From assembly GCA_029239975.1 (NCBI GenBank), contig JARBTX010000031.1, forward strand, positions 1 through 41,519: a DNA stretch of 41,519 nucleotides. The letters are read 5' to 3'. The stretch is from Anaerocolumna sp. Lineage in GTDB: Bacteria; Bacillota; Clostridia; Lachnospirales; Lachnospiraceae. Under the pieces are notes generated by a model that was given only the letters and a program-made list of their open reading frames with translations, did no database searches and was not told the DNA's origin. This document shows, in pieces, positions 9,154 through 17,162 of the stretch. Every line of letters starts with the position of its first letter. Position 1 is the first letter of the stretch. A program made the translations under genes and the position numbers.

Positions 9154-9203
9154 AAAAGGGGTTAACGATTTATACGGAGAAATCCTTGACCCCTTTTATT
9201 TTT
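9154..9203 (+). terminator. Terminator of the upstream operon, possibly also an attenuator
   Basis: AAAAGGGGTTAA pairs with TTGACCCCTTTT (one G-U pair), with an inner GATTT/AAATC pairing, followed by ATTTTTAT. It ends the four-gene operon. Because a promoter sits just before it, a shortened version of the hairpin would also form at the 5' end of the next transcript. Confidence 0.8.
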
Positions 9204-9331
9204 ATGAGATAAAAGTGGAAGCTTTATGAGAAAGTTACTTCGTTAATTGTAACAATGTCAAAATTATAATTACAATCTAATTAAGTAGACAGTACAAAAT
9301 GACTATTTAAGAATAAACAGGAGCTGATAGG

Positions 9332-11146
9332 ATGGACAGAAAAGTAGAAGAAAAGGAAGTTGAAGTCGTCAGTCAATTTTCAGAGGAAGAAAATGAGTTT
9401 TTAAGAAGTTTTCATAAAAATGAAAATAAACCTTTAAAGACGCTAATAGGACTATATAAAGGTAATTACTCTAAATTAATTGGGTCAACCGTATTCTTTG
9501 TTATCAAACATTCACCAGTATGGTTACTACCTATTGCAACCGCAAATATAATCAATGCTGCAACCAATAAAGAGAGTAACGGGTTTCATGTAATCGTAAT
9601 TAATATTATTGTAATGATAGTACTAATGTTACAAAATGTTCCAACTAATTTTATACATACAAGGCTCTATAGTAGAGCGATACGTTATGTGGAAGCAGGT
9701 CTTAGGGGTTCACTGGTTCGTAAATTACAACAATTATCAATTTCTTTTCATAAAGAGATGCAATCAGGACGGTTACAGTCAAAAATAATGAGAGACGTTG
9801 AAGCCATAGAAACGTTATCGTCTCAATTGTTTATCAGTCTTTTAAATATATTATTAAATGTTGTGGTAGCTTTAACTATAACAGTATCAAAAAGTATTAT
9901 TGTATTCTTTTTCTTTTTATTAACCATTCCAGTAGCAGTTGCTATCATCGTGGTTTTCCGTAAAAAGATTAAAGAGCAGAATTCAGAATTTAGAAAAGAG
10001 ATGGAAGAAACATCAGCCAGAGTCATGGAAATGGTGGAACTTATTCCGGTAACAAGAGCACATGGCCTTGAAAAACAAGAAATCGTTAAGATGGAAACTC
10101 AGTTAAATCGTGTAGCCGAAAAAGGGTATCGACTTGATATGGTACAATCCTTCTTTGGCTCTGTTAGTTGGGTAGCATTTCAAATTTTTCAAATTGTTTG
10201 TTTGGGTTTTACAGGTTATTTAGCCTATAAGGGTAAGATAACAGTTGGTGAAGTGGTGTTATATCAAACTTATTTTACATCAATAGTCAACCAAGTATCT
10301 GGTGTTATTACGTTATTACCAACCATCTCAAAAGGTATGGAATCGGTACGTTCTGTTGGTGATATATTACTTGCACATGACGTTGAAAATAATAAAGGGA
10401 AAAAGAAAATTAAAGATATAAAAGGTGAAATTAACTTTGAAAATGTGGTATTCCATTACAAAGATAATGATAAATCAGTTTTAAATGGATTAAATTTAAA
10501 TGTGAAAGCTGGAGAAACTATAGCATTAGTAGGAGAGTCTGGAGCAGGTAAATCTACCATACTTAATCTTGTAATTGGTTTTAATAAAATTGATAGTGGT
10601 AAAATTACAATTGATGGACTTGATATTGATAAAATTGATCTTCATTCTTACCGAAAACATCTAGCAGTAGTCCCACAAAACACAATCCTTTTCTCCGGTA
10701 CTATAAGAGACAACATTACTTATGGTTTACCATCCGTTAGTGACGATGAGTTAATGAGAGTTGTCGAAGCTGCAAACCTAACTGATCTTGTTAAGTCCTT
10801 ACCAGACGGTGTAGACACGAAGATTAGTGAGCATGGTGGAAATCTCTCTGGTGGACAAAGACAACGTATTTCCATTGCGAGAGCCTTAGTTCGAGATCCA
10901 AGAATAATCGTTTTAGATGAAGCAACTTCAGCTCTTGATAGTATTTCAGAGAAAAAGATACAGATAGCAATTAACAATCTTGCTAAGGGAAGAACTACAT
11001 TTATTGTAGCTCATAGATTATCAACCATTCGAGATGCTGACCGTATTGCAGTTATTAATGGTGGTGTTTGTAAAGAGATTGGAACTTATGAAGAATTAAT
11101 GGAGAAAAAAGGCGAGTTCTATAAATTCAAACAATTACAAGCGTAG
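9332..11146 (+). CDS. ABC exporter half-transporter (fused membrane and ATPase domains)
   Basis: A 604-residue type I exporter. Residues 45-335 carry about six membrane helices; the ATPase domain has Walker A GESGAGKST (401-409), LSGGQ (505-509), Walker B IIVLDEATSALD (about 522-533) and the switch VAHR. No C39 peptidase domain is present. Such half-transporters work as homo- or heterodimers; no second half gene is adjacent, so a homodimer is likely. CAGGAG lies before the ATG. The leader contains a promoter-proximal hairpin and a short ATG frame (M-R-K-L-L-R-stop at 9226-9246), which could be regulatory. Substrate unknown, lipid or drug export being typical. Confidence 0.93.
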   Translation: MDRKVEEKEVEVVSQFSEEENEFLRSFHKNENKPLKTLIGLYKGNYSKLIGSTVFFVIKHSPVWLLPIATANIINAATNKESNGFHVIVINIIVMIVLMLQNVPTNFIHTRLYSRAIRYVEAGLRGSLVRKLQQLSISFHKEMQSGRLQSKIMRDVEAIETLSSQLFISLLNILLNVVVALTITVSKSIIVFFFFLLTIPVAVAIIVVFRKKIKEQNSEFRKEMEETSARVMEMVELIPVTRAHGLEKQEIVKMETQLNRVAEKGYRLDMVQSFFGSVSWVAFQIFQIVCLGFTGYLAYKGKITVGEVVLYQTYFTSIVNQVSGVITLLPTISKGMESVRSVGDILLAHDVENNKGKKKIKDIKGEINFENVVFHYKDNDKSVLNGLNLNVKAGETIALVGESGAGKSTILNLVIGFNKIDSGKITIDGLDIDKIDLHSYRKHLAVVPQNTILFSGTIRDNITYGLPSVSDDELMRVVEAANLTDLVKSLPDGVDTKISEHGGNLSGGQRQRISIARALVRDPRIIVLDEATSALDSISEKKIQIAINNLAKGRTTFIVAHRLSTIRDADRIAVINGGVCKEIGTYEELMEKKGEFYKFKQLQA

Positions 11147-11346
11147 TGTGTTATATGGTGGATAGTGTTTAATGGATTTATTTTTTGTTTTGTAAGATAT
11201 AGCTGAATGATATAAACATTAAATAATGTAAAAAAATTTCAATTTCATTTTTAGTCATTCGATGTCAAATCTGCTAGAAATATAGTAGTATTTTTAAACA
11301 CTTAATCGAACATAATAATAAAAATTATATTATGGAGGTTAAAATA

Positions 11347-11670
11347 ATGGCTAAAGATAGAAATAATTCAAATAGTGTTAATAAAGATAATACCAATGAA
11401 CAAGATTGTAAAAATGTAAATAATACAAACAATAGCGTTAGTAATATTGATAAAAATTCAGCAAGTGATTATGTAACTGGAACAGCAAGAAACTCAGCAA
11501 GTGATTACGTAACAGGAACAGCAGAAAGAAATTCAGCTAGTGATTATATTACTGGAACTTCAGCACGTAATGATGCTAAGGATAAACAAAACACAACTGG
11601 AACTGCAAGTAATTATATTACTGGTGAATTTCCTAGTTCTTCATCAAATCATAGATTTGGTAAACTTTAA
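11347..11670 (+). CDS. Small repeat protein, NSASDYVTGTA repeats
   Basis: A 107-residue hydrophilic protein, not recognised. Residues 1-36 are rich in Asn, Asp and Ser. Then come three near-identical units, NSASDYVTGTAR (37-48), NSASDYVTGTAER (49-61) and NSASDYITGTSAR (62-74), and a degenerate fourth, ASNYITGEF (87-95). No signal peptide, membrane segment or cysteine pair is visible (one Cys at 21). GGAGG 8 bases before ATG 11347 fixes the start; the ATG at 11332 is part of that site. It stands alone between the ABC exporter and its own terminator. It could be a disordered structural protein or a multi-unit peptide precursor; neither is shown. Confidence 0.85.
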   Translation: MAKDRNNSNSVNKDNTNEQDCKNVNNTNNSVSNIDKNSASDYVTGTARNSASDYVTGTAERNSASDYITGTSARNDAKDKQNTTGTASNYITGEFPSSSSNHRFGKL

Positions 11671-11734
11671 TAATAGGTAGTAAACCAATTAATTACAAAT
11701 AAAATATAATTTAATTAAAAGAATTGAATTTTTT

Positions 11735-11780
11735 AAAAGGTTATTTGGTTTCATGGAAACTTAAATGACCTTTTATTTTA
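11735..11780 (+). terminator. Rho-independent terminator after the repeat protein gene
   Basis: AAAAGGTTATTT pairs with AAATGACCTTTT (one wobble), inner pairing GTTTC/GAAAC, then ATTTTAT. Confidence 0.85.
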
Positions 11781-11828
11781 TAAAGATTTATAGACCATAA
11801 TATATGAAACGCTATTGTAAAACACATA

Positions 11829-11837
11829 TGGTATAAT
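11829..11837 (+). promoter_or_regulatory. Extended -10 promoter of the zinc-ribbon gene
   Basis: TGGTATAAT with no convincing -35. The same nine bases occur at 12287-12295 and 21272-21280, each before an isolated gene. Confidence 0.55.
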
Positions 11838-11890
11838 TATTGTAATTTGAGTAATGATAAGGTAAAAGCTTAATCTTGGAGGACATAGAT

Positions 11891-12145
11891 ATGAAAGAGC
11901 AAAGTTATATTTGTCCAATTTGCAATAATAGTGAATTAATGTTAAGACATGAGGCAAGTTATATATATTCCTATGTTCTTGATTCAGATGCACCTGGACG
12001 AAACAATCAAGAAGAATTTTTACCTTATCTATATGATAAACGCGAACAAAAAGATCAAACCGATTATATAGTTTGTAATAAATGCGGAACAAAATATCCA
12101 TACGCTTTTATTCATGGAATATTAGATCGTGATATATTTAGTTGA
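11891..12145 (+). CDS. Small zinc-ribbon protein
   Basis: An 84-residue protein with two CxxC pairs, C8-P-I-C11 near the N-terminus and VCNKCGTKYP near the end, the layout of a zinc ribbon. Between them lies a charged stretch with no other motif. The ATG at 11891 follows TTGGAGGAC. It is monocistronic, between an extended -10 promoter and a strong terminator. Family not recognised; nucleic-acid or protein binding is possible. Confidence 0.82.
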   Translation: MKEQSYICPICNNSELMLRHEASYIYSYVLDSDAPGRNNQEEFLPYLYDKREQKDQTDYIVCNKCGTKYPYAFIHGILDRDIFS

Positions 12146-12166
12146 TTCGTTGTAAAAATTGCATTA

Positions 12167-12211
12167 GGTTCTATCATGGTGTCAAAGATTTTCCATGATG
12201 GAACCTTTTTT
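12167..12211 (+). terminator. Rho-independent terminator
   Basis: GGTTCTATCATGG pairs with CCATGATGGAACC (one G-U), followed by TTTTTT. Confidence 0.93.
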
Positions 12212-12286
12212 CAGCAGTAAAACTATACTTAAGGGTATTAGTTGAAATCATATGTATTTAAAATAATAGAAATATTAGCGAAACAA

Positions 12287-12295
12287 TGGTATAAT
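12287..12295 (+). promoter_or_regulatory. Extended -10 promoter of the P-loop kinase-like gene
   Basis: TGGTATAAT, giving a leader of about 145 bases before ATG 12448. Confidence 0.5.
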
Positions 12296-12316
12296 ACCAA
12301 TAATTAACAGTTAACA

Positions 12317-12399
12317 ATTGCTTGTACATTAATTAATAAAATTTAAATTCTAAGGAAAAGATTCCACATAGAATTCGTTTTAAATAAATAATAAGCAAT
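12317..12399 (+). promoter_or_regulatory. Possible structured 5' leader
   Basis: Nested complementary segments: ATTGCTT (12317-12323) with AAGCAAT (12393-12399), and inside them AATTCTA (12346-12352) with TAGAATT (12369-12375), which encloses GGAA/TTCC. It does not match a riboswitch class I can name, and in AT-rich DNA such pairings are not rare. Confidence 0.25.
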
Positions 12400-12447
12400 C
12401 ACAATTTCGGTGTATATAAAAACCTTAATTCAGAAAGGAGTATATAG

Positions 12448-12999
12448 ATGAACAACGTGATACATGTTTTAGGTGCGTCCGGATCAGGTACATCTACTTT
12501 AGGAAGAGAAATATCAAACACATATGGTTTCAAACATTTGGATACAGATGATTATTATTGGCTTCCTACTAATCCACCATATACAACTCCCAGAGAAGTA
12601 GAAAGTCGTATACAATTAATCCAAGAAGAAATAGATAATAATGATAAAATCGTTCTAACAGGCTCTTTATGCGGTTGGGGTGATGTATTTATTCCGCTCT
12701 TTCATTTAGTAATAAGAGTTATAACTTCAACGGATATTAGAATAGATCGACTTAAAAACCGAGAATTTATGAATTTTGGAGAACGTATTAAACCTGGTGG
12801 AGATATGTATAATGATCATACAAATTTCCTACAATGGGCAGCAGAATACGATGTTGGGGATATTAATATGAGAAGTAAAGCATTGCATGATGAGTGGCTA
12901 AAGATGGTAACTTGTAAACAATTGATAGTGGATGGTTCAAAACCAATGGATGAATTAATTTCGGAGATAGAAAAAATATATCCAAAATTAACACTATAA
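12448..12999 (+). CDS. P-loop NTPase, adenylate-kinase-like
   Basis: A 183-residue soluble protein with Walker A GASGSGTST (9-17) directly after the first strand, HLDTDDYYW as the acceptor-site segment typical of small nucleoside-kinase-like proteins, and LTGSLCGW in the Walker B region. Clostridial homologues are usually called AAA family ATPase or topology-modulation-like; the reaction is unproven. GAAAGGAG lies 8 bases before the ATG. A promoter overlaps its 3' end and serves the efflux gene downstream. Confidence 0.85.
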   Translation: MNNVIHVLGASGSGTSTLGREISNTYGFKHLDTDDYYWLPTNPPYTTPREVESRIQLIQEEIDNNDKIVLTGSLCGWGDVFIPLFHLVIRVITSTDIRIDRLKNREFMNFGERIKPGGDMYNDHTNFLQWAAEYDVGDINMRSKALHDEWLKMVTCKQLIVDGSKPMDELISEIEKIYPKLTL

Positions 13000-13016
13000 A
13001 AACACTAATATATAAA
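12988..13016 (+). promoter_or_regulatory. Putative promoter of the leader peptide and MFS pump
   Basis: TTAACA (12988-12993), exactly 17 bases, TATAAA (13011-13016), overlapping the last codons of the kinase-like gene. Transcription would start near 13023, giving a very short untranslated region before the leader peptide. Confidence 0.5.
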
Positions 13017-13037
13017 TATCAGAAAGGATAATGAAAT

Positions 13038-13106
13038 ATGTCAGAAAAGATGTGTATTGCATTCACTCCATGCAAAGTCATAATTGATAGAGCTTGCATG
13101 GAGTAA
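13038..13106 (+). CDS. Putative 22-residue leader peptide
   Basis: ATG with AAGGA nine bases upstream, reading MSEKMCIAFTPCKVI then IDRACME and stop. It spans both arms of the first hairpin of the regulatory structure before the MFS gene. Position, length and overlap with alternative hairpins resemble leader peptides of inducible antibiotic-resistance genes. No homology is claimed. Confidence 0.55.
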   Translation: MSEKMCIAFTPCKVIIDRACME

Positions 13107-13136
13107 TCGCTATTTGATTTTGACTTTGCACTTTTT
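13065..13136 (+). promoter_or_regulatory. Putative attenuator: mutually exclusive antiterminator and terminator hairpins
   Basis: Hairpin A pairs ACTCCATGCAA (13065-13075) with TTGCATGGAGT (13094-13104), 11 perfect base pairs. Hairpin B pairs TGCAAAGTCA (13071-13080) with TGACTTTGCA (13121-13130), 10 perfect pairs plus about six more inside after one mismatch, and runs into CTTTTT. Both need TGCAA at 13071-13075, so they cannot coexist. B has terminator form and A would prevent it. A translating ribosome on the leader peptide would decide between them. Confidence 0.65.
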
Positions 13137-13172
13137 AATTTCAATTAATTAAAATTAAAGGAGTAAAGTTAA

Positions 13173-14537
13173 ATGAAAAAGTTACAATTACATAGCAATA
13201 AAAGGAATCTTAAAAATAGATTTACTTGCAAAAACAAGAGAAGACGACACAATTTCTTTTCTTCTCAATTAGGAAATTTTTATATATTTCAAATCGGACA
13301 GTTCGTGTCTTTGCTTGGTAGTATGATGACAAGCTTTGGATTAATTATGTGGTCCTATGATAAAAGTGGTTCTGTTTTATCAACTTCATACTTAACGGTT
13401 TGCACGTTACTTCCTTCAGTTTTATTGAGTATCTTAGCTGGAAGTTTAATAGACCGCATGAATAAGAAAAAGATTATATTAATTGCTGATACTTTAGCTG
13501 CTATATGTTCCTTAATAACATTCCTATTACTAATTAATAATCAACTTCAGATTTGGCAATTATACATCATTAATATTTTCTTGGGAATCGTAAGTGCATT
13601 CCAAGATCCAGCATCCAGTGTCGTTATATCACTGATTATATCAAAAGAGAATTATACAAAAACAAGTGGTTTCATTTCGTTATCAAATGCATGTACCACA
13701 ACTTTTACACCTATTTTGGCAACCAGTTTTTATTCATTATTTGGACTTAAAACTATAATCCTGATAGATTTGCTAACATTTTTGTTTGCTTTTATGACAT
13801 TACTTCTATTTGTAGAAATTCCAGATAGAGTTATGGTTAGCCAAGATAAGAAAGAGAGTTTTTTGTTTAATTGTAAACAAGGAATTCATTACTTGATTAA
13901 CAGACAAAACGTTTTGCAATTAATATTTTATATGAGTTTTGTGAATTTAATAGCTGCAATCTATAAAAGCAATTTAACACCTATGATCCTATCACGTAAT
14001 GGTAATAACAAATTTGAACTAGGTATTGTGAGTAGTGCGGTTGGAATAGCTGGAATAGTTGGTAGTATTTTTGTTTCGTTATTAAAAGAACCAAAAAAGA
14101 GAATACCAATGATTATAAATGTTATGTCATTCTCATTTGTGGTGTGTAATGGAATGTTGGGAATTGGACGTAATTATTATATTTGGGTGATTGCTGTATT
14201 TTTGGGAAATAGTTTAATACCGTTTTTAACAGTAAATGTTGAGTATATTATGAGAACAAAAGTACCTATCGATGTACAGGGAAGAGTATTTGCGGTCAGA
14301 AATACATTGCAGTATACATCTATTTTGGTTGGTTATCTAGTAGGTGGATTTTTGGCTGATCGGATTTTTGAACCTTTTATGCGTAAGGAATCCATTCTAC
14401 AAGAGGTTTGTTCTACAATTGTAGGACAGGGAAGTGGAGCCGGAAGTGCCTTGATTTATATTATTATTGGTATGATTGGTTTTGTAGGGTGTTGTTATTT
14501 TCGTGGTAATAAACAATTAAGATCACTCGATGAGTAA
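13173..14537 (+). CDS. MFS efflux transporter, Mef-like
   Basis: A 454-residue protein with about twelve membrane segments and a basic N-terminus. The pattern GQFVSLLGSMMTSF at the first helix, a DRMNKKK loop between helices 2 and 3, and a GRVFAVRNT segment near the end match the macrolide-efflux (Mef-type) branch of drug:H+ antiporters. AAAGGAG ends nine bases before the ATG. The leader at 13038-13136 appears to be a ribosome-controlled attenuator, as for several resistance pumps. Antibiotic export is inferred from family and leader, not shown. Confidence 0.88.
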   Translation: MKKLQLHSNKRNLKNRFTCKNKRRRHNFFSSQLGNFYIFQIGQFVSLLGSMMTSFGLIMWSYDKSGSVLSTSYLTVCTLLPSVLLSILAGSLIDRMNKKKIILIADTLAAICSLITFLLLINNQLQIWQLYIINIFLGIVSAFQDPASSVVISLIISKENYTKTSGFISLSNACTTTFTPILATSFYSLFGLKTIILIDLLTFLFAFMTLLLFVEIPDRVMVSQDKKESFLFNCKQGIHYLINRQNVLQLIFYMSFVNLIAAIYKSNLTPMILSRNGNNKFELGIVSSAVGIAGIVGSIFVSLLKEPKKRIPMIINVMSFSFVVCNGMLGIGRNYYIWVIAVFLGNSLIPFLTVNVEYIMRTKVPIDVQGRVFAVRNTLQYTSILVGYLVGGFLADRIFEPFMRKESILQEVCSTIVGQGSGAGSALIYIIIGMIGFVGCCYFRGNKQLRSLDE

Positions 14538-14561
14538 AGCACAAACATAAGATTAAATTAT

Positions 14562-14606
14562 AAAGGAGGATGTAAGACCCCATTCTTTTGTCTTACATAA
14601 AGGAAC
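14562..14606 (+). promoter_or_regulatory. Ribosome site separated from the start codon by a hairpin
   Basis: AAAGGAGG (14562-14569) is 37 bases from ATG 14607. A 9-bp stem ATGTAAGAC/GTCTTACAT (14570-14598) fills the gap; folded, it leaves eight bases between AAAGGAGG and the ATG. A second, weaker AAAGGA (14599-14604) is only two bases from the ATG. Confidence 0.6.
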
Positions 14607-14984
14607 ATGGAATTTAATGAATTATATGAAATAGCAAAAAACACATTAAACCCAAGGGAGCTTTCAAAAAGTTCATATGCTGGGTCTGTGGCAGCAGCAA
14701 TACTTACTGATAAAGGAAATGTATATAAAGGTGTTTGTATAGATACACCTAGTTCTATGGGATTTTGTGCAGAACATGCTGCTATAGCTGCAATGATTAC
14801 TGCTGGTGAGAATCGAATCATAAAAATGGTTGCAGTTTATGAATCAGGAGAAGTGGTTCCACCATGTGGTAGGTGTCGTGAATTTATAAATCAAATACAT
14901 GATGAGAATTATAAATGTGAAGTGTTATTAAAGGATAGAGTAGCAACTATCGATGAATTATTGCCAGAGAGGTGGAATGCATAG
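14607..14984 (+). CDS. Cytidine-deaminase-like zinc enzyme
   Basis: A 125-residue single-domain deaminase. Zinc and catalytic residues are clear: C54-A-E56 in GFCAEHAAI and C87-x2-C90 in PPCGRCREF, with the spacing of the CDA/blasticidin-S deaminase family. Length fits the tetrameric bacterial CDA type. The substrate may be cytidine or a related nucleoside; histidine after CAE replaces the common arginine, as in some blasticidin-like members. The stop codon TAG touches the ATG of the metallo-hydrolase gene at 14985, so the two are co-translated. Confidence 0.88.
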   Translation: MEFNELYEIAKNTLNPRELSKSSYAGSVAAAILTDKGNVYKGVCIDTPSSMGFCAEHAAIAAMITAGENRIIKMVAVYESGEVVPPCGRCREFINQIHDENYKCEVLLKDRVATIDELLPERWNA

Positions 14985-15716
14985 ATGGAGTTAAAACAAG
15001 TTACGAATAGGATTTATTATCTTCCACATGAAAGTGAAACAGATAGACCTGTACTCGGATACATAAAAGGGGACAAGATATCGATTGCAATTGATGCTGG
15101 AAATTCTGAAAAACATGTTGAAAAGTTCTATAATGAATTAAATCAAATGGGACTTTGCTTACCAGAATTCACGGTCATTACACATTGGCATTGGGATCAT
15201 ACCTTTGGAATGCATAGGACTGTGGGTATAACTATAGCAGGTCATGTTACCAATGAAAAGCTAAGAAAAGTAGCAAATTGGAGCTGGTCTGATGAAGAGA
15301 TGCAAAATCGTTTACAAAATGGGGAAGATATCCCTATGTGTGATCATTGTATAAAATTAGAATATCCAAATCGAAACGACATTAAGGTAGTTACTACTGA
15401 CATTGAGTTTACTAACGTACTAAAGTTAGATTTAGGTGGAATTGCTTGTAATATTTATGAAGTTGATGCACCACATTCTAGAGATTCGGTTATAATTTAT
15501 ATTCCAGAAGAAAAAACCATATTTGTTGGTGATGCGGATTGTGAAGATTTTTACGAGAATAACGGAAAATATGATTATCAAAAACTAAAAACCTATATTC
15601 AATTTATAGAGCCTTTAGATTTTCATACTTATGTATTAGGTCATGATGAACCACAAACGAAACAAGAAGTCATGGACTATCTAAATAATGCATTAGCTGG
15701 ATTAAGCATAAATTAA
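14985..15716 (+). CDS. Metallo-beta-lactamase-fold hydrolase
   Basis: A 243-residue MBL-fold protein with HWHWDH (about 64-69), a later histidine in APHSRDS, DADCEDF supplying the bridging aspartate and LGHDEP the last histidine, so the dinuclear metal site is complete. It directly follows the deaminase gene with a GAGAGGTGG site inside that gene's last codons. Substrate unknown; the coupling suggests a shared task such as inactivation of a nucleoside-like compound, which is speculation. Confidence 0.9.
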   Translation: MELKQVTNRIYYLPHESETDRPVLGYIKGDKISIAIDAGNSEKHVEKFYNELNQMGLCLPEFTVITHWHWDHTFGMHRTVGITIAGHVTNEKLRKVANWSWSDEEMQNRLQNGEDIPMCDHCIKLEYPNRNDIKVVTTDIEFTNVLKLDLGGIACNIYEVDAPHSRDSVIIYIPEEKTIFVGDADCEDFYENNGKYDYQKLKTYIQFIEPLDFHTYVLGHDEPQTKQEVMDYLNNALAGLSIN

Positions 15717-15771
15717 ATCTCTAACATAAGTGAGAGAATAAACTTAAAACATTTTAATATTGGCAACTTAA

Positions 15772-15990
15772 TATTTATATTTATTAACACCAACGCTTAC
15801 AAATGAGTATCCAAATGATATTTTAGTGCCAAATGATGCTGCTGCAATGCTTGGTTTTAGTAAAGATGGATTAATATCACAAATACTAAATGGTAATCCC
15901 AATGAGATTCCTTATATTGATGTAAGTGGAACTTATTTGTTTAGTAAAAAAGCGTTAGAAGAATGGATATATAGTAAGTCAATTAAGTAA
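15772..15990 (+). pseudogene. Fragment of an excisionase-like helix-turn-helix protein
   Basis: The frame is open from a stop at 15769-15771 to TAA 15990 and reads ILVPNDAAAMLGFSKDGLIS, later YIDVSGTYLFSKKALEEWIY, the look of an excisionase/MerR-like DNA-binding domain with its wing. There is no ATG before the helix-turn-helix and no ribosome site; GTG 15826 is the only upstream alternative. I read it as a truncated remnant of a mobile element. The gap 15717-16485 otherwise holds a terminator, degenerate repeats and a promoter. Confidence 0.5.
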
Positions 15991-16066
15991 ATTTAATATT
16001 TTGATAGTTAATAGTTATTATTAATTGTTACAGTTTGCATTGTATTAAATGTGATATATAATAAAT

Positions 16067-16109
16067 AAAAAATCTCAAATATCGTCTAAGGTGGTATTTG
16101 AGATTTTTT
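16067..16109. terminator. Rho-independent terminator, near symmetrical
   Basis: AAAAATCTCAAATA pairs with TATTTGAGATTTTT around a 13-base loop, with T-run following and A-run before. Confidence 0.9.
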
Positions 16110-16120
16110 ATTATCTAAGG

Positions 16121-16248
16121 TTATTTTCAATTTTTTAGTTGTTTTCAATTTACTAGTTTGTTTTCAACTTATTAGTTTGTTTTTATTTTTTAGTTTGATT
16201 ACTATTTTTAGGTTATTTTCATTTCTAAGTTTGTTTTCATTTATTACA
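16121..16248. repeat. Degenerate T-rich tandem repeat
   Basis: Six to seven imperfect units of about 19 bases, consensus TTTTCAATTTATTAGTTTG, directly after the terminator. Lengths vary from 15 to 21 bases. No coding sense. Confidence 0.75.
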
Positions 16249-16338
16249 GTAACTCCATATTATTATATGTAAATTTCAATATAAAACAATATTTAATTAA
16301 ATTCTAATAGTTTTGTTGTATAAAAATGGAATATTTTA

Positions 16339-16347
16339 TGATATAAT
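16339..16347 (+). promoter_or_regulatory. Extended -10 promoter before the CPBP gene
   Basis: TGATATAAT without a clear -35, about 140 bases before ATG 16486. Confidence 0.35.
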
Positions 16348-16485
16348 TAGAAAAAGTTACGCTTTACTTATATAAGCTTATTCCATTGATATAATTGTTA
16401 AAGAGTTACTTTTTATTCATTTAAATAAATATTTCAATTACTAACATTTGACTTCTAAAGAATGGTAGGAGGTAAGCCGATAAAT

Positions 16486-17088
16486 ATGTTAGATAATATA
16501 TTTAGTGCAATCGTTCAATTATTATTATTTATGATAATTCCATTTGTATGGTGGATAGTTACTTCAAAAGGAAAAGTACGCTTTTTTGAATGGATTGGTC
16601 TAAAAAAGATTCAAACGAACAATTATTATAGGTTGTTAAGTTATTGGATATTAATACTGCTGGGACTTTTTATAGTAGCATTCTTTATAATGCCATTCAT
16701 AGTTAGTTTAGAAGATTCCGCTACAACATCACAGTTTTATGGTAAAGGAATTAAAGTTTTGGCAAGTGCACTGATATATTCCTATATTCAAACTGGATTA
16801 GCAGAAGAAATATTTTTCAGAGGATTTTTGGCGAAGAGACTCATCGCTAAATTTAAATTTCTGTTAGGAAATATAACCCAAGCATTTATTTTTGGTCTAT
16901 TACACGGAATCTTATTATATCAAACCATTGGATTAATAAAAGCAATTTTTGTTGTGTTAATTACAGGTACAATCGGTTGGTTTGAAGGTTATCTAAACGA
17001 AAAACAATCTGGTGGTTCTATCGTAACTAGTTGGCTTCTTCATGGGACTACCAATTTATTAGCAGCACTATCAGTCATGTTTATTTAA
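16486..17088 (+). CDS. CPBP family intramembrane glutamic endopeptidase
   Basis: A 200-residue membrane protein of the CAAX-protease/bacteriocin-processing (Abi) family. The motifs are E107-E108-x3-R112 in LAEEIFFRGF, FGLLHG with the first histidine, and SWLLHGTTN with the second. Start: AGGAGG at 16467-16472 is 13 bases from ATG 16486, slightly long; ATG 16462 lies before that site and is unlikely. Members in Gram-positives often give immunity to bacteriocins or process peptides; no bacteriocin gene is seen next to it. The next membrane protein follows by 74 bases. Confidence 0.85.
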   Translation: MLDNIFSAIVQLLLFMIIPFVWWIVTSKGKVRFFEWIGLKKIQTNNYYRLLSYWILILLGLFIVAFFIMPFIVSLEDSATTSQFYGKGIKVLASALIYSYIQTGLAEEIFFRGFLAKRLIAKFKFLLGNITQAFIFGLLHGILLYQTIGLIKAIFVVLITGTIGWFEGYLNEKQSGGSIVTSWLLHGTTNLLAALSVMFI

Positions 17089-17162
17089 GATTAAAATACA
17101 TAAAAGTTCTATATATTCGTTGTAGCGCAATTGACTTAATCTTATGGCATAAGGAGAATTTG

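Noticed and set aside
12317-12399. Known riboswitch before the P-loop gene
   Set aside because: Nested pairings exist but no class-defining conserved motif could be found; listed only as a weak structured leader.
13031-13087. Alternative 18-codon leader frame from ATG 13031
   Set aside because: The ribosome site is only two bases away, whereas ATG 13038 in another frame has proper spacing.
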